The position numbers and the translations under genes are program-made. Under the pieces are notes generated by a model. The model had not been told where the DNA came from. It searched no databases and saw nothing but the letters and a program-made list of their open reading frames with translations. Shown in pieces: positions 35,114 through 45,110 of a stretch of 54,628 nucleotides of DNA (within the stretch, counting starts at the first letter, position 1; every line of letters begins with the position of its first letter). The stretch spans positions 1 to 54,628 of the forward strand of contig DBTM01000039.1 of the NCBI GenBank assembly GCA_002307055.1. The letters run 5' to 3'. The DNA is from Clostridiales bacterium UBA1316 (GTDB lineage Bacteria > Bacillota > Clostridia > Oscillospirales > Oscillospiraceae).

Positions 35114-35980
35114 TTATATCAAATCCCCGACCACTGAGTAGATGCCTTCTTTGTGCAGCTTTTTGCGGTCCTCAACGGAGAGCCACTTGCCGGCGCGGCG
35201 GGAAAAGCTGTAGCACTCCAGGCGGTCGGCTTCGCTGATACCGTAGAACATGCCGACGGACTGCATCTTGCTCCAGTCCATAACATCCATGCCCATGATG
35301 CCGGGGCCTGCCATCTCGCGCCAGGAAAAAACGTAGATGTTCTCTTTTATTTTCACATACTGCGCAGGCTCGGCAATGGTCAGGAACACACTGTTCGGTC
35401 CGAAGCCCAGAATCTCGTTGAGGAAAAACTGCGGGTTTATGTAGTGGTGCGTCAGCCAGATATCGCCGATCCACCACGCGGCGACCTTGCCGACAAAATC
35501 GTCTGTAAAGCTGTGTCGCGCCGCGGATATCACGCCGCCGCGGTCGAGCGCCCCGAAAGAAATGCGGCTTGAGGTATCACGCGGGGTATAATCATCGTTG
35601 CCGATTTGCGCGTTGTTGAGCGTGACAAGTCCCGTGCCCAAATCCACGCACATCGCCGTCATCTGCGGCGGATAGCTGCGCGCATGCATATGGAAAAAGA
35701 AATAAATATTCTCTGCCGCCTCATAGCACTCGTAATACTCCTCGCGCCACTTGCCCATGGACAGCCAGCGCAGCGTGTGCGCGTCGAGGAACTCATATTC
35801 CAGCGCCGCCCCGCCGCCGGTCACAATTTTCAGCTTTTTTTCTTTAACCAGCGCGTCACTATACGGCCGCCGATAGTTCAAGCCGCCCTCATAGGGGTTA
35901 TTGATTTTGTCATTGTACACGATATCGAGAACCTCGCGCTTTGTGAACTGTGTTTGACGCAGCCGTCTTTCCATAGCCAT
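35114..35980 (-). CDS. MoaF-like (calycin-fold) protein
   Basis: This 288-residue protein has segments resembling MoaF: YEFLDAHTLRW early, CVDLGTGLVTLNNAQIG in the middle and RISFGALD, then a second half with Trp-rich beta strands. MoaF is a poorly understood protein named for molybdenum cofactor genes, but no cofactor genes are near. Several homologous proteins act on small aromatic compounds, so the substrate is open. A GGGAGTG site precedes the ATG. Confidence 0.5.
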   Translation of the reverse strand: MAMERRLRQTQFTKREVLDIVYNDKINNPYEGGLNYRRPYSDALVKEKKLKIVTGGGAALEYEFLDAHTLRWLSMGKWREEYYECYEAAENIYFFFHMHARSYPPQMTAMCVDLGTGLVTLNNAQIGNDDYTPRDTSSRISFGALDRGGVISAARHSFTDDFVGKVAAWWIGDIWLTHHYINPQFFLNEILGFGPNSVFLTIAEPAQYVKIKENIYVFSWREMAGPGIMGMDVMDWSKMQSVGMFYGISEADRLECYSFSRRAGKWLSVEDRKKLHKEGIYSVVGDLI

Positions 35981-36150
35981 AATGGTTCACTCCCGATCAT
36001 AATTATTTATTTTGAAAACGCAAATATCATCTGTTTTTATATTAACACTTGTATATGCCGTTTAACAGCCCGGAATTTCATTGTTATCTGCTTAAAATGG
36101 TTTTATAATACATTTAAACACACCAGAGAAAAAACAGAGGTATATTATTT

Positions 36151-36552
36151 ATGGATTGTATTTTTTGCAAAATAATAACGGGTGAAAAACCTTGTTTTAT
36201 GATTTATGAAGATGCCTTTACTATCGCATTTTTGGATATCGCAAACGATGTCGATGGTCATACTGTCGTGATTCCCAAAAAGCATATAAGAAATATCCTG
36301 GATTGCGATAATGAAACACTGGGGAATATTATGAACACGATTAAGCATATTTCAAATCATTACATAAATGACTGCGGGTACCAGGGCATTAATATTTTAA
36401 ACGCCAACGAAAGCAGCGCGCAGCAATCTGTGTTTCATCTGCATTTCCATATCATTCCCAGGAAAGATAACGACAACATTAACGCCTGGCCGGATTTTAC
36501 TGGGAGCCAGCATCGTTTAGAAGAAATACATAAGTTACTGAAGTTATGTTAA
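36151..36552 (+). CDS. HIT-family nucleotide hydrolase or transferase
   Basis: This 133-residue protein carries the histidine triad HLHFHIIPR and the N-terminal CIFCKIITGEKPCFMIYED, as in the Hint/HinT branch that hydrolyses nucleoside phosphoramidates. AGAGGT precedes the ATG. It is monocistronic. Confidence 0.92.
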   Translation: MDCIFCKIITGEKPCFMIYEDAFTIAFLDIANDVDGHTVVIPKKHIRNILDCDNETLGNIMNTIKHISNHYINDCGYQGINILNANESSAQQSVFHLHFHIIPRKDNDNINAWPDFTGSQHRLEEIHKLLKLC

Positions 36553-36611
36553 CTTCACCGTGTGGCTGAAGCTTAAAGTGCTTCATAACAAGCAGTGCTT
36601 CGAAATTAATC

Positions 36612-36682
36612 TGTAGCGGCGGGCTTCCATACCCGCCCGTTCTCAGCCGGAGGACGGGGCGGCATGGAAGCCGCCCGCTACA
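36612..36682. repeat. REP-like GC-rich hairpin element
   Basis: TGTAGCGGCGGGCTTCCAT (36612-36630) and ATGGAAGCCGCCCGCTACA (36664-36682) form an imperfect 19-bp inverted repeat with a GC-rich middle, in an otherwise AT-rich gap (36553-36845). It resembles short palindromic repeats scattered in clostridial genomes. No second copy was noticed in this window. Confidence 0.6.
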
Positions 36683-36845
36683 AACATAGTTAAACCGTTC
36701 CTTATATTGCTTTCAACTATCTATTGAGTCAATAAAAGCGCCCATTCAAGCAATGCTTGTTAGATTTATTTATATCGATTTGTTACCATGATTTTGCAAG
36801 GCAGACGATGCGTTTGAATTTTACTTGCAAGAAAGGACAGGCATT

Positions 36846-37694
36846 ATGTTTAACATGGAGTACATAGGGCAAAGGGTATCGGAGCTTCGAAAGCTACGCA
36901 ACTTGACTCAAATGGAGCTTGCTGATATCATGAACATCAGCTTTCAGGCTGTATCAAACTGGGAGAGAGGGACTTCCATGCCGGACATCTCCAAGCTCCC
37001 GGAGCTGGCTTCATTATTCGGCGTGACCATCGACGCGCTGCTGGGTGAAAAATCAGGACTTCTTGAAAGTGTTGTCAACGAAAAAGCCGCTGATTATCTT
37101 AAAAGCAACACGGTTACAGCGGATGAGTTCAAAAACATTGCGCCTATATTAAAGCCCGAGCAGGCCGACACCGTCTTCGAAAGTGTTAAGCCACCGTTCA
37201 AATTATCAGACATTGCGGATATCGCACCCTTTATCAGCCATGATATCATCAATCAGCTCGCGCTCAAAGCCGCTGAAACCGGAAACTATAAAGACTTAGA
37301 TGAAATCGTTCCGTTTGTAAGCAGAGAAATCATAAATGATATCGCAAAAAAGATGATATCCGAGGGACATAGCATCGCAGACATTGTACCGTTTGTCAGC
37401 AGAGATATAATTGGTGAGCTTGCCGAAAAGAGCTACGCGCTTAATGGGCTCTCAGCGCTGGATGATATCGCACCCTTTATTCCGAAGGATATCTTACAGA
37501 AAATCGCCGAGCAGGAATACGACAGCCGAGGGCTCAAGCATTTTGATACCATCGCGCCGTTTCTCAACAGAGCCTATCTCAACGAGCTCGCTCAAAAGGC
37601 CATACAAAAAGACGGTATCAAAGCAATCAGCGCCATCGCGCCTTTTCTCGATAAAAATATGCTGTCGGAGTACGTCAGGGAAAAATATCTGTGA
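36846..37694 (+). CDS. XRE-family regulator with six IAPF helical repeats
   Basis: Residues 5-60 are an XRE helix-turn-helix (VSELRKLRNLTQMELADIMNISFQAVSNWERG). After a linker, residues about 115-282 hold six repeats of 31-33 residues with consensus (D/E)IAPF(I/V)SxxIIxxLAxKxxxxxGxxx(L/I)(D/S)xIxPF. The repeats are predicted to be helical and may form a solenoid for ligand or partner binding. I place the start at ATG 36846 behind AAAGGA. It is monocistronic. Confidence 0.82.
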   Translation: MFNMEYIGQRVSELRKLRNLTQMELADIMNISFQAVSNWERGTSMPDISKLPELASLFGVTIDALLGEKSGLLESVVNEKAADYLKSNTVTADEFKNIAPILKPEQADTVFESVKPPFKLSDIADIAPFISHDIINQLALKAAETGNYKDLDEIVPFVSREIINDIAKKMISEGHSIADIVPFVSRDIIGELAEKSYALNGLSALDDIAPFIPKDILQKIAEQEYDSRGLKHFDTIAPFLNRAYLNELAQKAIQKDGIKAISAIAPFLDKNMLSEYVREKYL

Positions 37695-37742
37695 TAGCAA
37701 AAACGCTATACGGCCATGCGTAATAGATATAATATAACAACA

Positions 37743-37778
37743 AAAAGCGGCTCTCGACTGATGATCGATTGCCGTTTT
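37743..37778. terminator. Weak bidirectional hairpin between convergent genes
   Basis: AAAAGCGGC (37743-37751) and GCCGTTTT (37771-37778) can pair with one bulge, enclosing TCGA/TCGA. It lies between the XRE regulator and the SLH protein gene. Confidence 0.4.
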
Positions 37779-37834
37779 CTGTTTCAGTATTTTCTATTAT
37801 GATTGAGCATTACTTCCTGGTAACAATCTTTGTA

Positions 37835-40800
37835 TCAGACCCCCAGTTTCACGGCGAACCGCTGCAGCATTGCCGCTGCCTCGGCGCGTGTGGCAGAGCT
37901 CTGCGGATGAAGAGAGGCACCGTCTCCCGTGATAATACCGTTTGAGACCGCCCAGGTCATCGCCGTTTTCGCCCACGCATCGATGTCCGACACATCGGTA
38001 TAGCCGCTCAGAGCGCCGCTGCTTGTGACTGTTACATCGAGCTTCATATACAATGCATAATTGTACAGTAATAAAGCCAGCTGTTCCCGTGTCAGAATGC
38101 CGTCCGGGTCAAACCGGTTATTTCCAACACCACCTGCGATACCATTGGCAAGGGCCCACCGGACTGCCGGTCCGTACCAAGCGTCTGCGGGAACGTCTGC
38201 GAAGCTGCCGGTGTAGCTGCCTGTATCCCCGCTCATGCGGTAGAGGACGGTGACGAACATAGCGCGTGTCATGGTGCCATTCGGAGAGAACGTGTTGTCG
38301 TTAATCCCTCTCATCATGCCGTTTTCATACACATAGATAACGTTTCCATAGAACCAATCATTCTGAGATACGTCAATAAACGGATTCACTGTGACTTTTG
38401 TAAAAGACGCTTGTATTGTATGCGCCTTGATGATATTGGTGAATGTGTACGCGCCGGCCGCGCCGACGGAGGTACCGTCAACCAGAATATCTTTAATAGC
38501 ATAGCCCTCATAAGCTTTAATGGTGTAGGTCTTGCTGCTGCCATACGCGAAGGCGGCGGTGCCGCTCGGGTCAATGCTGCCGCCGATACCTGCCGTTGCC
38601 GTAATTGTATATGAGGGGACATTAGCGGGATTACCGCCGGAGGGCTGCGCGATGGCGGTGAAATCAAATGCGCTGTTATTATCCATCGTATTGCCCGCCG
38701 CGTCCTTGAAACCGGAAAGCGTGATGGTGTAGGTTGTGCCGTAGCCGAGGTCTGAATAGGGTACGGTATATGTTTTTGAATCTGCCGACCAGCTGCCGCC
38801 CGTTAGGATCGCGGTCCCGCCGTCAAGGGAGACAGTGCCCAAATCTGTTTTCATCGCTTTGCTGAAGGTAAGTACAATATTACCGCTGACAGGTGCGCCC
38901 GTACCGCTGGGCGATACGCTCATCAGGGGGTTTTCTGTCAGCGTGCCTTTTGACGCTGATGCGGTTATTGCCGTCGTGACCGAACCGGTATACCGTACAC
39001 CGGCGCTACCGGCTTCACTGGTCACCGCATTATCCGGCAGATATAGATATAGCTTCCCGTCGGTATCGGTATACATGTCTTTTATGCCGTAGGCATACGC
39101 TGAACCGCTCAAGCGCGCCGTCAAAGCAGAGAGGAACCCGCTCGTCACCGGCGCACCGGCCATATCGTCCAGCGTTACCGTCGTTAGATAAACAGTACTG
39201 CTCCCATTTGTCGGTATCGGCCCCATGGTATTCACATTGACCGAACCGCCGGTGATGACGCAGCTGCCAGCGCCGCCCACACTGCCGTTGCCCCCGCTGC
39301 CACCGCCGATACTGGCTGCTGTAACTGTACCGCCGCTGATGGTAACAGTACCACCGTCACCACCGTCGCTGTTTGGGCCCCCGCTGCCACCGCCAATATT
39401 GCCGCCATACGCATAGACCTTGCCGCCGCTGATAGTCACCGTGCCGCCATTGCCGCCAACCCCGCCGCCTATGCCCGCGCTGCCGCTGCCATACGCATTG
39501 ACCTCGCCGCCGCTGATGGTCACCGTACCATTGTCGCTGCGACCGCCGCCGATCCCCGCGCCGCCGCTGCCGCCATACGCGTAAACCTTGCCGCCGCTGA
39601 TGGTTACCGTGCCGCTGTTATTATGGGCGTCACCGATGTTATGGAAACCGCTGCCGATGCCTGCAGCGCTCATGGCGCCTCTTGCCGTAACCGTACCGCC
39701 GCTGATGGTCACCGTGCCGCTGTTGCCGTCAGCGTCACCGCCGATGCCGGCACCGTCGCTGACATCGCTTCCGCCGCTGAGTGACGTTGCTGTTGCCGTA
39801 AGCGAATCAGCGGTACTGCCCGCGGTTAAGTTCAGTACAGCGCCGGACGGCGCCGACAACCCGGCTTTATGCGGGCTGCTTTTAAGCGTATTCGTCCCGC
39901 TCAGCGTCAGGTTCACTGTCGAGCCGGTGCCGATGGAAAAGGCGCAGGCATTATTGACAGCAGACACATCGATGCTGACGTTGTTGATCGTCGCATTGAC
40001 CGCACCTGTGATATTCGGCGCTGCCGAAATCGTGTTGGCGGTCGTCACACCTTGAAGCTTGTACGAACCAGCCTCTGTGATGGCAATGCTTCCGTAGCTC
40101 ACATCGTTCGTCGTCGCGGTGTTAGTATTGTTCTGATCGACGCAAAGGGCGGCGATCGCCTTGTTTGAACTTGCTGAAACGAGAAGACTGTGCGGCGTCT
40201 GCGAGGCCGGAGCGGGAAGCCACAGATAGAGCTTGCCGCCGGCATCGGTAGCGCAGCTGACAGGCGCGCTGCCGTCGACTGAGTACGTCACATCAGTCGA
40301 CGCGATAATCCCATACGCTGTGACTGTCGTGAGATAAACAGTATCGCTCCCGTTTGTCGGCGTCGGCACCATAGAATTTACATTGACCGAGCCGCCGCTG
40401 ATGACACAGCTGCCGTCAAGGCCAATGCTGTCTGCCGTAACCGTACCGCCGCTGATGGTAATTGCACCGCAAGCACCGTGGATACCACTGCCAATGCCAG
40501 CACTGCCTAGGCCGCCGGTTGCCGTTATTTTACCGCCATTGATAGTAACCGAGTCGTTGTCACCATTGCATCCGCCGCCAATACCCGCGCCTCTGCTACC
40601 GCCTGCTGTCACGGTACCGCCGTTGATAGTTATTGTGCCACCGTTACCATCGTCAGAGCCAGTGCTTCCTTCACCACCGCCAATACCCGCACCGCCTAGG
40701 CCGCCGGCAGCGGTAAGTGTGTCAGTTGCGCCACCCGATATGGTTAGCTTCGCGCCGGATGGCACCTGCAAACCAGCTCGAGATTCGCCGCTTATAAGCT

Positions 40801-41179
40801 TGTTGCTCCTGTTCAGAGTAAGCTCGACTGAAGCGCTGGAACCGATAGAAAAGGCGCACGCATCGTTTGTTGCCGACACATCAATGTTCACACTGCTCAG
40901 CGTGATGTTCACGTTGGCGCTACCGCTTACAGCGACTGTATTGGTTGTTGATGAGCCGCTGATTACATAAGTATCTCCGGCGCTGTAAGCCGGCGTGCAA
41001 TTAACTCCGGCAGCGTCATAATAGCTCACAGCGCTGTCGGAAATAGTAACGCTGCCTTTTGAAATGTCGCAGTTATAGGTATTTCCGGCTGCTTTTGCGT
41101 GTGTCAATACCGCCAGCAGGACTGCAATCAGCGCGAAAGCCAGCACTGCCGGCAATATTTTTCGTCTCGTGATAAGCAT
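37835..41179 (-). CDS. SLH-anchored surface protein with Gly-rich repeats
   Basis: This 1114-residue secreted protein starts with a signal peptide (positive TRRK, then a hydrophobic stretch to about residue 31). Two long blocks of short beta-helix-like repeats follow (about 135-260 and 480-640), with units like GTVTISGGTVTAxG and GGAGIGGG. Then come a SbsA-type Ig-like domain (about 740-850), a bacterial repeat YTITATAGIGGSIDPSG (about 855-925) and three C-terminal SLH domains (FIDVSQNDWFY, FADVPADAWYG, YTDVSDIDAWA) that bind the cell wall. It is probably an adhesin or surface-layer component. GGAGGT precedes the ATG. Confidence 0.88.
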   Translation of the reverse strand: MLITRRKILPAVLAFALIAVLLAVLTHAKAAGNTYNCDISKGSVTISDSAVSYYDAAGVNCTPAYSAGDTYVISGSSTTNTVAVSGSANVNITLSSVNIDVSATNDACAFSIGSSASVELTLNRSNKLISGESRAGLQVPSGAKLTISGGATDTLTAAGGLGGAGIGGGEGSTGSDDGNGGTITINGGTVTAGGSRGAGIGGGCNGDNDSVTINGGKITATGGLGSAGIGSGIHGACGAITISGGTVTADSIGLDGSCVISGGSVNVNSMVPTPTNGSDTVYLTTVTAYGIIASTDVTYSVDGSAPVSCATDAGGKLYLWLPAPASQTPHSLLVSASSNKAIAALCVDQNNTNTATTNDVSYGSIAITEAGSYKLQGVTTANTISAAPNITGAVNATINNVSIDVSAVNNACAFSIGTGSTVNLTLSGTNTLKSSPHKAGLSAPSGAVLNLTAGSTADSLTATATSLSGGSDVSDGAGIGGDADGNSGTVTISGGTVTARGAMSAAGIGSGFHNIGDAHNNSGTVTISGGKVYAYGGSGGAGIGGGRSDNGTVTISGGEVNAYGSGSAGIGGGVGGNGGTVTISGGKVYAYGGNIGGGSGGPNSDGGDGGTVTISGGTVTAASIGGGSGGNGSVGGAGSCVITGGSVNVNTMGPIPTNGSSTVYLTTVTLDDMAGAPVTSGFLSALTARLSGSAYAYGIKDMYTDTDGKLYLYLPDNAVTSEAGSAGVRYTGSVTTAITASASKGTLTENPLMSVSPSGTGAPVSGNIVLTFSKAMKTDLGTVSLDGGTAILTGGSWSADSKTYTVPYSDLGYGTTYTITLSGFKDAAGNTMDNNSAFDFTAIAQPSGGNPANVPSYTITATAGIGGSIDPSGTAAFAYGSSKTYTIKAYEGYAIKDILVDGTSVGAAGAYTFTNIIKAHTIQASFTKVTVNPFIDVSQNDWFYGNVIYVYENGMMRGINDNTFSPNGTMTRAMFVTVLYRMSGDTGSYTGSFADVPADAWYGPAVRWALANGIAGGVGNNRFDPDGILTREQLALLLYNYALYMKLDVTVTSSGALSGYTDVSDIDAWAKTAMTWAVSNGIITGDGASLHPQSSATRAEAAAMLQRFAVKLGV

Positions 41180-41226
41180 GTATTTTACCTCCCTTTTTCA
41201 TTTCATGTGCCGGGCTTCCCTCTGCG

Positions 41227-41463
41227 TTATCCCGCCAGGACAACCTCCATCAGCTCGTTGACTGTCAGCTTAATCCGCCCGTCTCCCCAAATTACATAAT
41301 TGCCGTCGGTTGCGGCGCTGCGGAAGAATGTCTCATCCGCCAGCTCCGCGTATTTCATGGTACGCAGCTTGACCGACAGATCGACAGTCACGCTGCTGCC
41401 GCCCTCCATCTCCATGAACAGCCGGTGATCCTTTAAAGGGACGACGGATCTGATATAGCCCAT
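41227..41463 (-). CDS. DUF2442-like small protein
   Basis: With ATG 41463 behind GGGAGGTG it has 78 residues, beginning MGYIRSVVPLKDHRLFMEMEGG and ending with IWGDGRIKLTVNELME, the general shape of DUF2442 proteins. The function is unknown. It lies between the LuxR regulator and the SLH protein on the same strand. Confidence 0.6.
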   Translation of the reverse strand: MGYIRSVVPLKDHRLFMEMEGGSSVTVDLSVKLRTMKYAELADETFFRSAATDGNYVIWGDGRIKLTVNELMEVVLAG

Positions 41464-41578
41464 AAGGCACCTCCCTGTTTGAAAATAAAAAACCATCTTA
41501 CTTTCCATTGTAAGACAGTTTTTCAGGTTCTTATATCGTCCGAACGGACGATTTTTTATGTTTATTTAACTTGGTCGG

Positions 41579-44050
41579 TTATTTCAGCTTTTCCGCCAGC
41601 TTTGTGCGCCTGTCGATATCCAGCTTTTGAAAGATTGCCCGCAGGTGCGTGCGTACGGTACTCTCCGAAACAAACAGCATCTCTGCGATTTCGCTGTTCC
41701 GGTGCCCTTCCGAGGCAAGCCGCGCAACCTCATATTCGCGCTCCGTCAGGGTTGCGGGCAGCCCTTCCCGGAGCATCGCCGTGTGCAGAGCCTCCCAGCC
41801 GGAGGCGAATTTTTCCTTTACCTTCATGTATTTGGCAAAAGAATTGGGATATTTATCTTTTACGATTCGGTCGGGCAGATCTTCAAGCAGAAAGGAATAT
41901 GCCGCGACCGGAGACACGAGGCCATCCGGCAGCGCCGCGTCAACAGCTCTTTCAATTAAAAGCGCGGCTTCCCCTCTGTTTTCCAAGGACATATAACCGA
42001 CAGCCATCATAAAGGAGATCACAATATCGATAAACGGCCGCTGAGTTGTTATCGTTGAAAGGTACGCCTGCGCCTTGCCAAGGAGCTGGGCGTATTCTTC
42101 ACGTCTGAGTAAATTACCCAGATAGACAGGCATGGCACTGCCGGTCATGAGCGGCAGAAGGTATTTTTCCGTCAGATCGCCGTTTTTCAGCCATGCGGCG
42201 ACGTGCTCCTGCATGTCCAGCTGGTTGAACAGATACCCCCTGCTGATGTCCGCAGCCGCTTGTGTGACAAAGTTATTCTGGGCGTCAAAAGACGCGGCGC
42301 GTTCAAAGGAGCCGACGGCATTCCCCCAGCCTGCCGTGTCGGCTTTATATAGAGCGATCTCAGCCAAAAGGTAAGCTGTCCCAAGCAGCACAATCCCCTG
42401 TTTGTTGCTCTCGGCTTGGTAAGCAGCTTTATAGGAAAGGATTTCAGCCTCGCTTAAATCACCGCGGCTGTATGCCAGCCACGCGCGGAACAGCGCGCCG
42501 CCGCCGCTGCCGTGCCCATTCGTCAGCCTTGTATAGACAGCCAGATAACGATCAAGCGCGTCCGCCTCATTTTCAGCCTCGCCCGGGGAAGTGTGGAGCA
42601 TCCTAAAAGGGTTGAGTTCGCCGAAGCACCACGGCGCAGACGGCAGGATTACCCGTGAGCTTTTACCGCCCAGAAGTGTTTCGGCCTGCTTTAAGGTCTC
42701 GGTCATCACGTCCAGCTTGGGATAAGCTTGATATGATTTGAGAAGCACCCATTCCCCCATCAGAAGCGCATCATCGGAACCCGTGCGCAGCATGCTGTGC
42801 AGCTCCTCCATCAGCGTTTCAAGCACCTCATTATTTCCTGCCAGCAGAAGTGCCCAGGCGAGGCGGAGCATGGATAGCGGATACTTGTTTTTAATGTCAG
42901 TCGGGCATTTGAGCGCAATCCGGAGCGCGTGCTCGGTAAAACGCATGTTCCCGATGTCCTCTAAAAGGATATTTGAAAAATCAAGCGACAGCATACGGTC
43001 ATAATTGTCCGCTTGTGCATAAAAACCGAAGGCTTCCGCCGTTTTATGCTCCTCCCGGCAGTAATCGCCCGCATTAATGAGGCATTCACGCTGGAATACG
43101 GCTTCCCGGCTTCGGCGCTTGATTTTCAAAAGCTCATAAAGTATGCTATGCAGCTCATAGGTTTGGGTACTGCTTTCGTATCGGATAAAAGGGTTCTGCA
43201 AGGACTCCAGCATGTTATTAGGCAGCGTGCCGCAGCCATTGAGGAAGCACGCCTGATGAACACTGAATGTTTCAAAAGGAGACAAGCGCATCAAAAAAAC
43301 TTGCTGCTCGGCTGTCAGCGGCTCCCACACCAAGCGTTCCATGAGCGCAAGAATATCCGTATCGGAAAAGGCTCCTGTATCGCGGACAGCGCAAAGCTGC
43401 AAATAGACGGCAATGATCCAGCCCTCCGTGTATTCAGCGATGTGCTTGGCCTCCTCTGTTGTGAGCTTAAGCCCTGCCAGCTCTGAATAGCTGAGAATAT
43501 CTCCGGCGTCCAGCCGCAGGTCAGAGGCTGTGACATGCAGAAACCCGCAGCCTGCAATGGTCGTATGGAAATTCCGGCTGAGCATCTGCGTCATGATGAT
43601 GACATGCAGGCCTTCGCCGCCGTGCTCCATCAACGCGGTAAAAAAGGCAGGTGCCAGAGCATTATTTAAAAACTGAAAGTTGTCAATTACAAGATAGGTA
43701 TCCCGCCAGCATTCGATAGACCGCACGGCGTCGCAAGCCTCACCGATGGTAGCGGCGTTTGGCAGCTCGATTTTCAAAAGTCTTTCTCCCGCTCGGCTGT
43801 CAATTTTCTCAATCTCCCGGCAAAGCCGCCGGAAACCGGCAGCTGGTGTTTCATCCACAGCGGTGAACCAGCAGGCAGCTGCATTCCGCAGCAGCTCCGC
43901 ATCAAGGAAATCCCGTACCGCCGTTGTCTTGCCATAACCGGACGGTGCTTCCACAATCGTCACCGGCGCCGTGCGGACGTTTTTGAGCTTAGCCTTCAGC
44001 CGCTCCGAATAAAAATGCGGCTCGGACTTCCTTTGGCGCTTTTGCCTCAT
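41579..44050 (-). CDS. LuxR-family (MalT-like) STAND regulator
   Basis: With ATG 44050 (AAAGGGGG upstream) it has 823 residues. It has a P-loop EAPSGYGKTTAVRDF near residue 30, then an NTPase domain with YLVIDNFQFLNNAL, TPR-like helical middle, and a C-terminal LuxR helix-turn-helix LTEREYEVARLASEGHRNSEIAEMLFVSESTVRTHL. MalT-type proteins bind a sugar or peptide inducer. The downstream DUF2442-like and SLH genes are plausible targets by proximity. Confidence 0.88.
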   Translation of the reverse strand: MRQKRQRKSEPHFYSERLKAKLKNVRTAPVTIVEAPSGYGKTTAVRDFLDAELLRNAAACWFTAVDETPAAGFRRLCREIEKIDSRAGERLLKIELPNAATIGEACDAVRSIECWRDTYLVIDNFQFLNNALAPAFFTALMEHGGEGLHVIIMTQMLSRNFHTTIAGCGFLHVTASDLRLDAGDILSYSELAGLKLTTEEAKHIAEYTEGWIIAVYLQLCAVRDTGAFSDTDILALMERLVWEPLTAEQQVFLMRLSPFETFSVHQACFLNGCGTLPNNMLESLQNPFIRYESSTQTYELHSILYELLKIKRRSREAVFQRECLINAGDYCREEHKTAEAFGFYAQADNYDRMLSLDFSNILLEDIGNMRFTEHALRIALKCPTDIKNKYPLSMLRLAWALLLAGNNEVLETLMEELHSMLRTGSDDALLMGEWVLLKSYQAYPKLDVMTETLKQAETLLGGKSSRVILPSAPWCFGELNPFRMLHTSPGEAENEADALDRYLAVYTRLTNGHGSGGGALFRAWLAYSRGDLSEAEILSYKAAYQAESNKQGIVLLGTAYLLAEIALYKADTAGWGNAVGSFERAASFDAQNNFVTQAAADISRGYLFNQLDMQEHVAAWLKNGDLTEKYLLPLMTGSAMPVYLGNLLRREEYAQLLGKAQAYLSTITTQRPFIDIVISFMMAVGYMSLENRGEAALLIERAVDAALPDGLVSPVAAYSFLLEDLPDRIVKDKYPNSFAKYMKVKEKFASGWEALHTAMLREGLPATLTEREYEVARLASEGHRNSEIAEMLFVSESTVRTHLRAIFQKLDIDRRTKLAEKLK

Positions 44051-44179
44051 TCTGCCGCCCCCTTTACCACAGTGCCGCTCCATGCCAAGCGTTATTATAT
44101 ACCGCCCAATATATGGCTGCAAGGATTTAATCTGTTTGATTGGTATCAATAAAAATTCCCCAGCCATCCCCTATCTTGT

Positions 44180-44875
44180 TTACAGAAACAGGATAGATGC
44201 TGATATCATGAATTGTGCGGCGTAGTACAAGACTGCGTTTGTGATGATATACCGGGGTTTGTTTTTCCCGGCACAGAAGTAGATTTGGCTGAGTATAAGG
44301 TCAGACAGCAGAAAGAGACTCATTCCAGTCACAAAGCATGCCAATGTGGTGGAATAACCGTGATTTAATATCAGCTGCAGAGCTGTTATTACAAGGATGA
44401 ACGCAGAAATGTAGGCGTATACGATTGTATCAATAGAAAACCTCTCATAATTGAGCTTCATAGGGACTTTTGAAAAATAGATCAGAACAGTAAACACAAG
44501 TGCCGCAAGCGCGGCGACGGCAATATGCGGCCAAGCAAACGAGAAAGTCGCGGCCAAGCCTGCAAAGAAAAGCAAATGCCCGAAGCCGAAGGCGGCAAAG
44601 CCCATATGCGTGTAGGGCTCAGACTGCCCGGCATGAACAAATTTCAGGTCCAGAAAAATATCACCGAGGAGTCCGAATATCTGCCCGAGCAGGATGCAGT
44701 ACCCATACACAGGTGCTTTCATTAAATACATCGACAGCATAGTCAAGCTCAAAAAACACAAGCTGGCGCCTGACTTGAGAAAAACAGCGTACACGCCTGC
44801 TTTCTTCACTCTGACTGTCAAGTAAGCAGCCACAAACAAAACACCAAGGGATATAAGCGCGTACACAAACGGCAT
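44180..44875 (-). CDS. YhhN-family membrane protein (lysoplasmalogenase-like)
   Basis: This 231-residue protein has seven to eight hydrophobic helices and the family pattern GLLGDIFLDLKF and FGFGHLLFF, with a later SLFLLSDLILS. YhhN/TMEM86 members hydrolyse lysoplasmalogens or related vinyl-ether lipids; plasmalogens are common in anaerobic clostridia, which fits. It is the last chromosomal gene before the integrated element. Confidence 0.8.
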   Translation of the reverse strand: MPFVYALISLGVLFVAAYLTVRVKKAGVYAVFLKSGASLCFLSLTMLSMYLMKAPVYGYCILLGQIFGLLGDIFLDLKFVHAGQSEPYTHMGFAAFGFGHLLFFAGLAATFSFAWPHIAVAALAALVFTVLIYFSKVPMKLNYERFSIDTIVYAYISAFILVITALQLILNHGYSTTLACFVTGMSLFLLSDLILSQIYFCAGKNKPRYIITNAVLYYAAQFMISASILFL

Positions 44876-44948
44876 TATGCTTCATCATCCTTTTATAATT
44901 CATATCGGCATTCTATATATTTTACAGCCAAAGGTCAACATAAATAAT

Positions 44949-44989
44949 AACGCCCCAAAATGCTGCTTTCACAGCGCTTTCGAGGCGTT
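44949..44989 (-). terminator. Hairpin, probably the original guaA terminator
   Basis: AACGCC (44949-44954) and GGCGTT (44984-44989) close a long hairpin with an inner GCTG/CAGC stem. On the minus strand it lies directly after the left att repeat, so before integration it would have followed guaA. Confidence 0.55.
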
Positions 44990-44997
44990 TGTTTTTC

Positions 44998-45007
44998 ATT
45001 CCCACTC
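44998..45007. repeat. Left attachment-site repeat
   Basis: ATTCCCACTC is identical to 54127-54136. On the minus strand it reads GAGTGGGAAT, the last codons of guaA. Confidence 0.8.
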
Positions 45008-45110
45008 GCAAAGGCCAGATCATTTCATTAACATATTTGTTAATGTCAGTTATCTTTACCGTGGTTCTCTTGCTGCTCTATCCTTCTTTTCGAGGGCAAA
45101 CAACTTTTTT

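Noticed and set aside
38835..40970. Long Pro/Pro-Leu-rich frames opposite the SLH protein gene
   Set aside because: They are antisense shadows of the glycine-rich repeats.
37835..41179. Repetitive DNA considered as a CRISPR or tandem repeat array
   Set aside because: The repeats are degenerate, in frame and encode a beta-helix protein; no regular spacer lengths.
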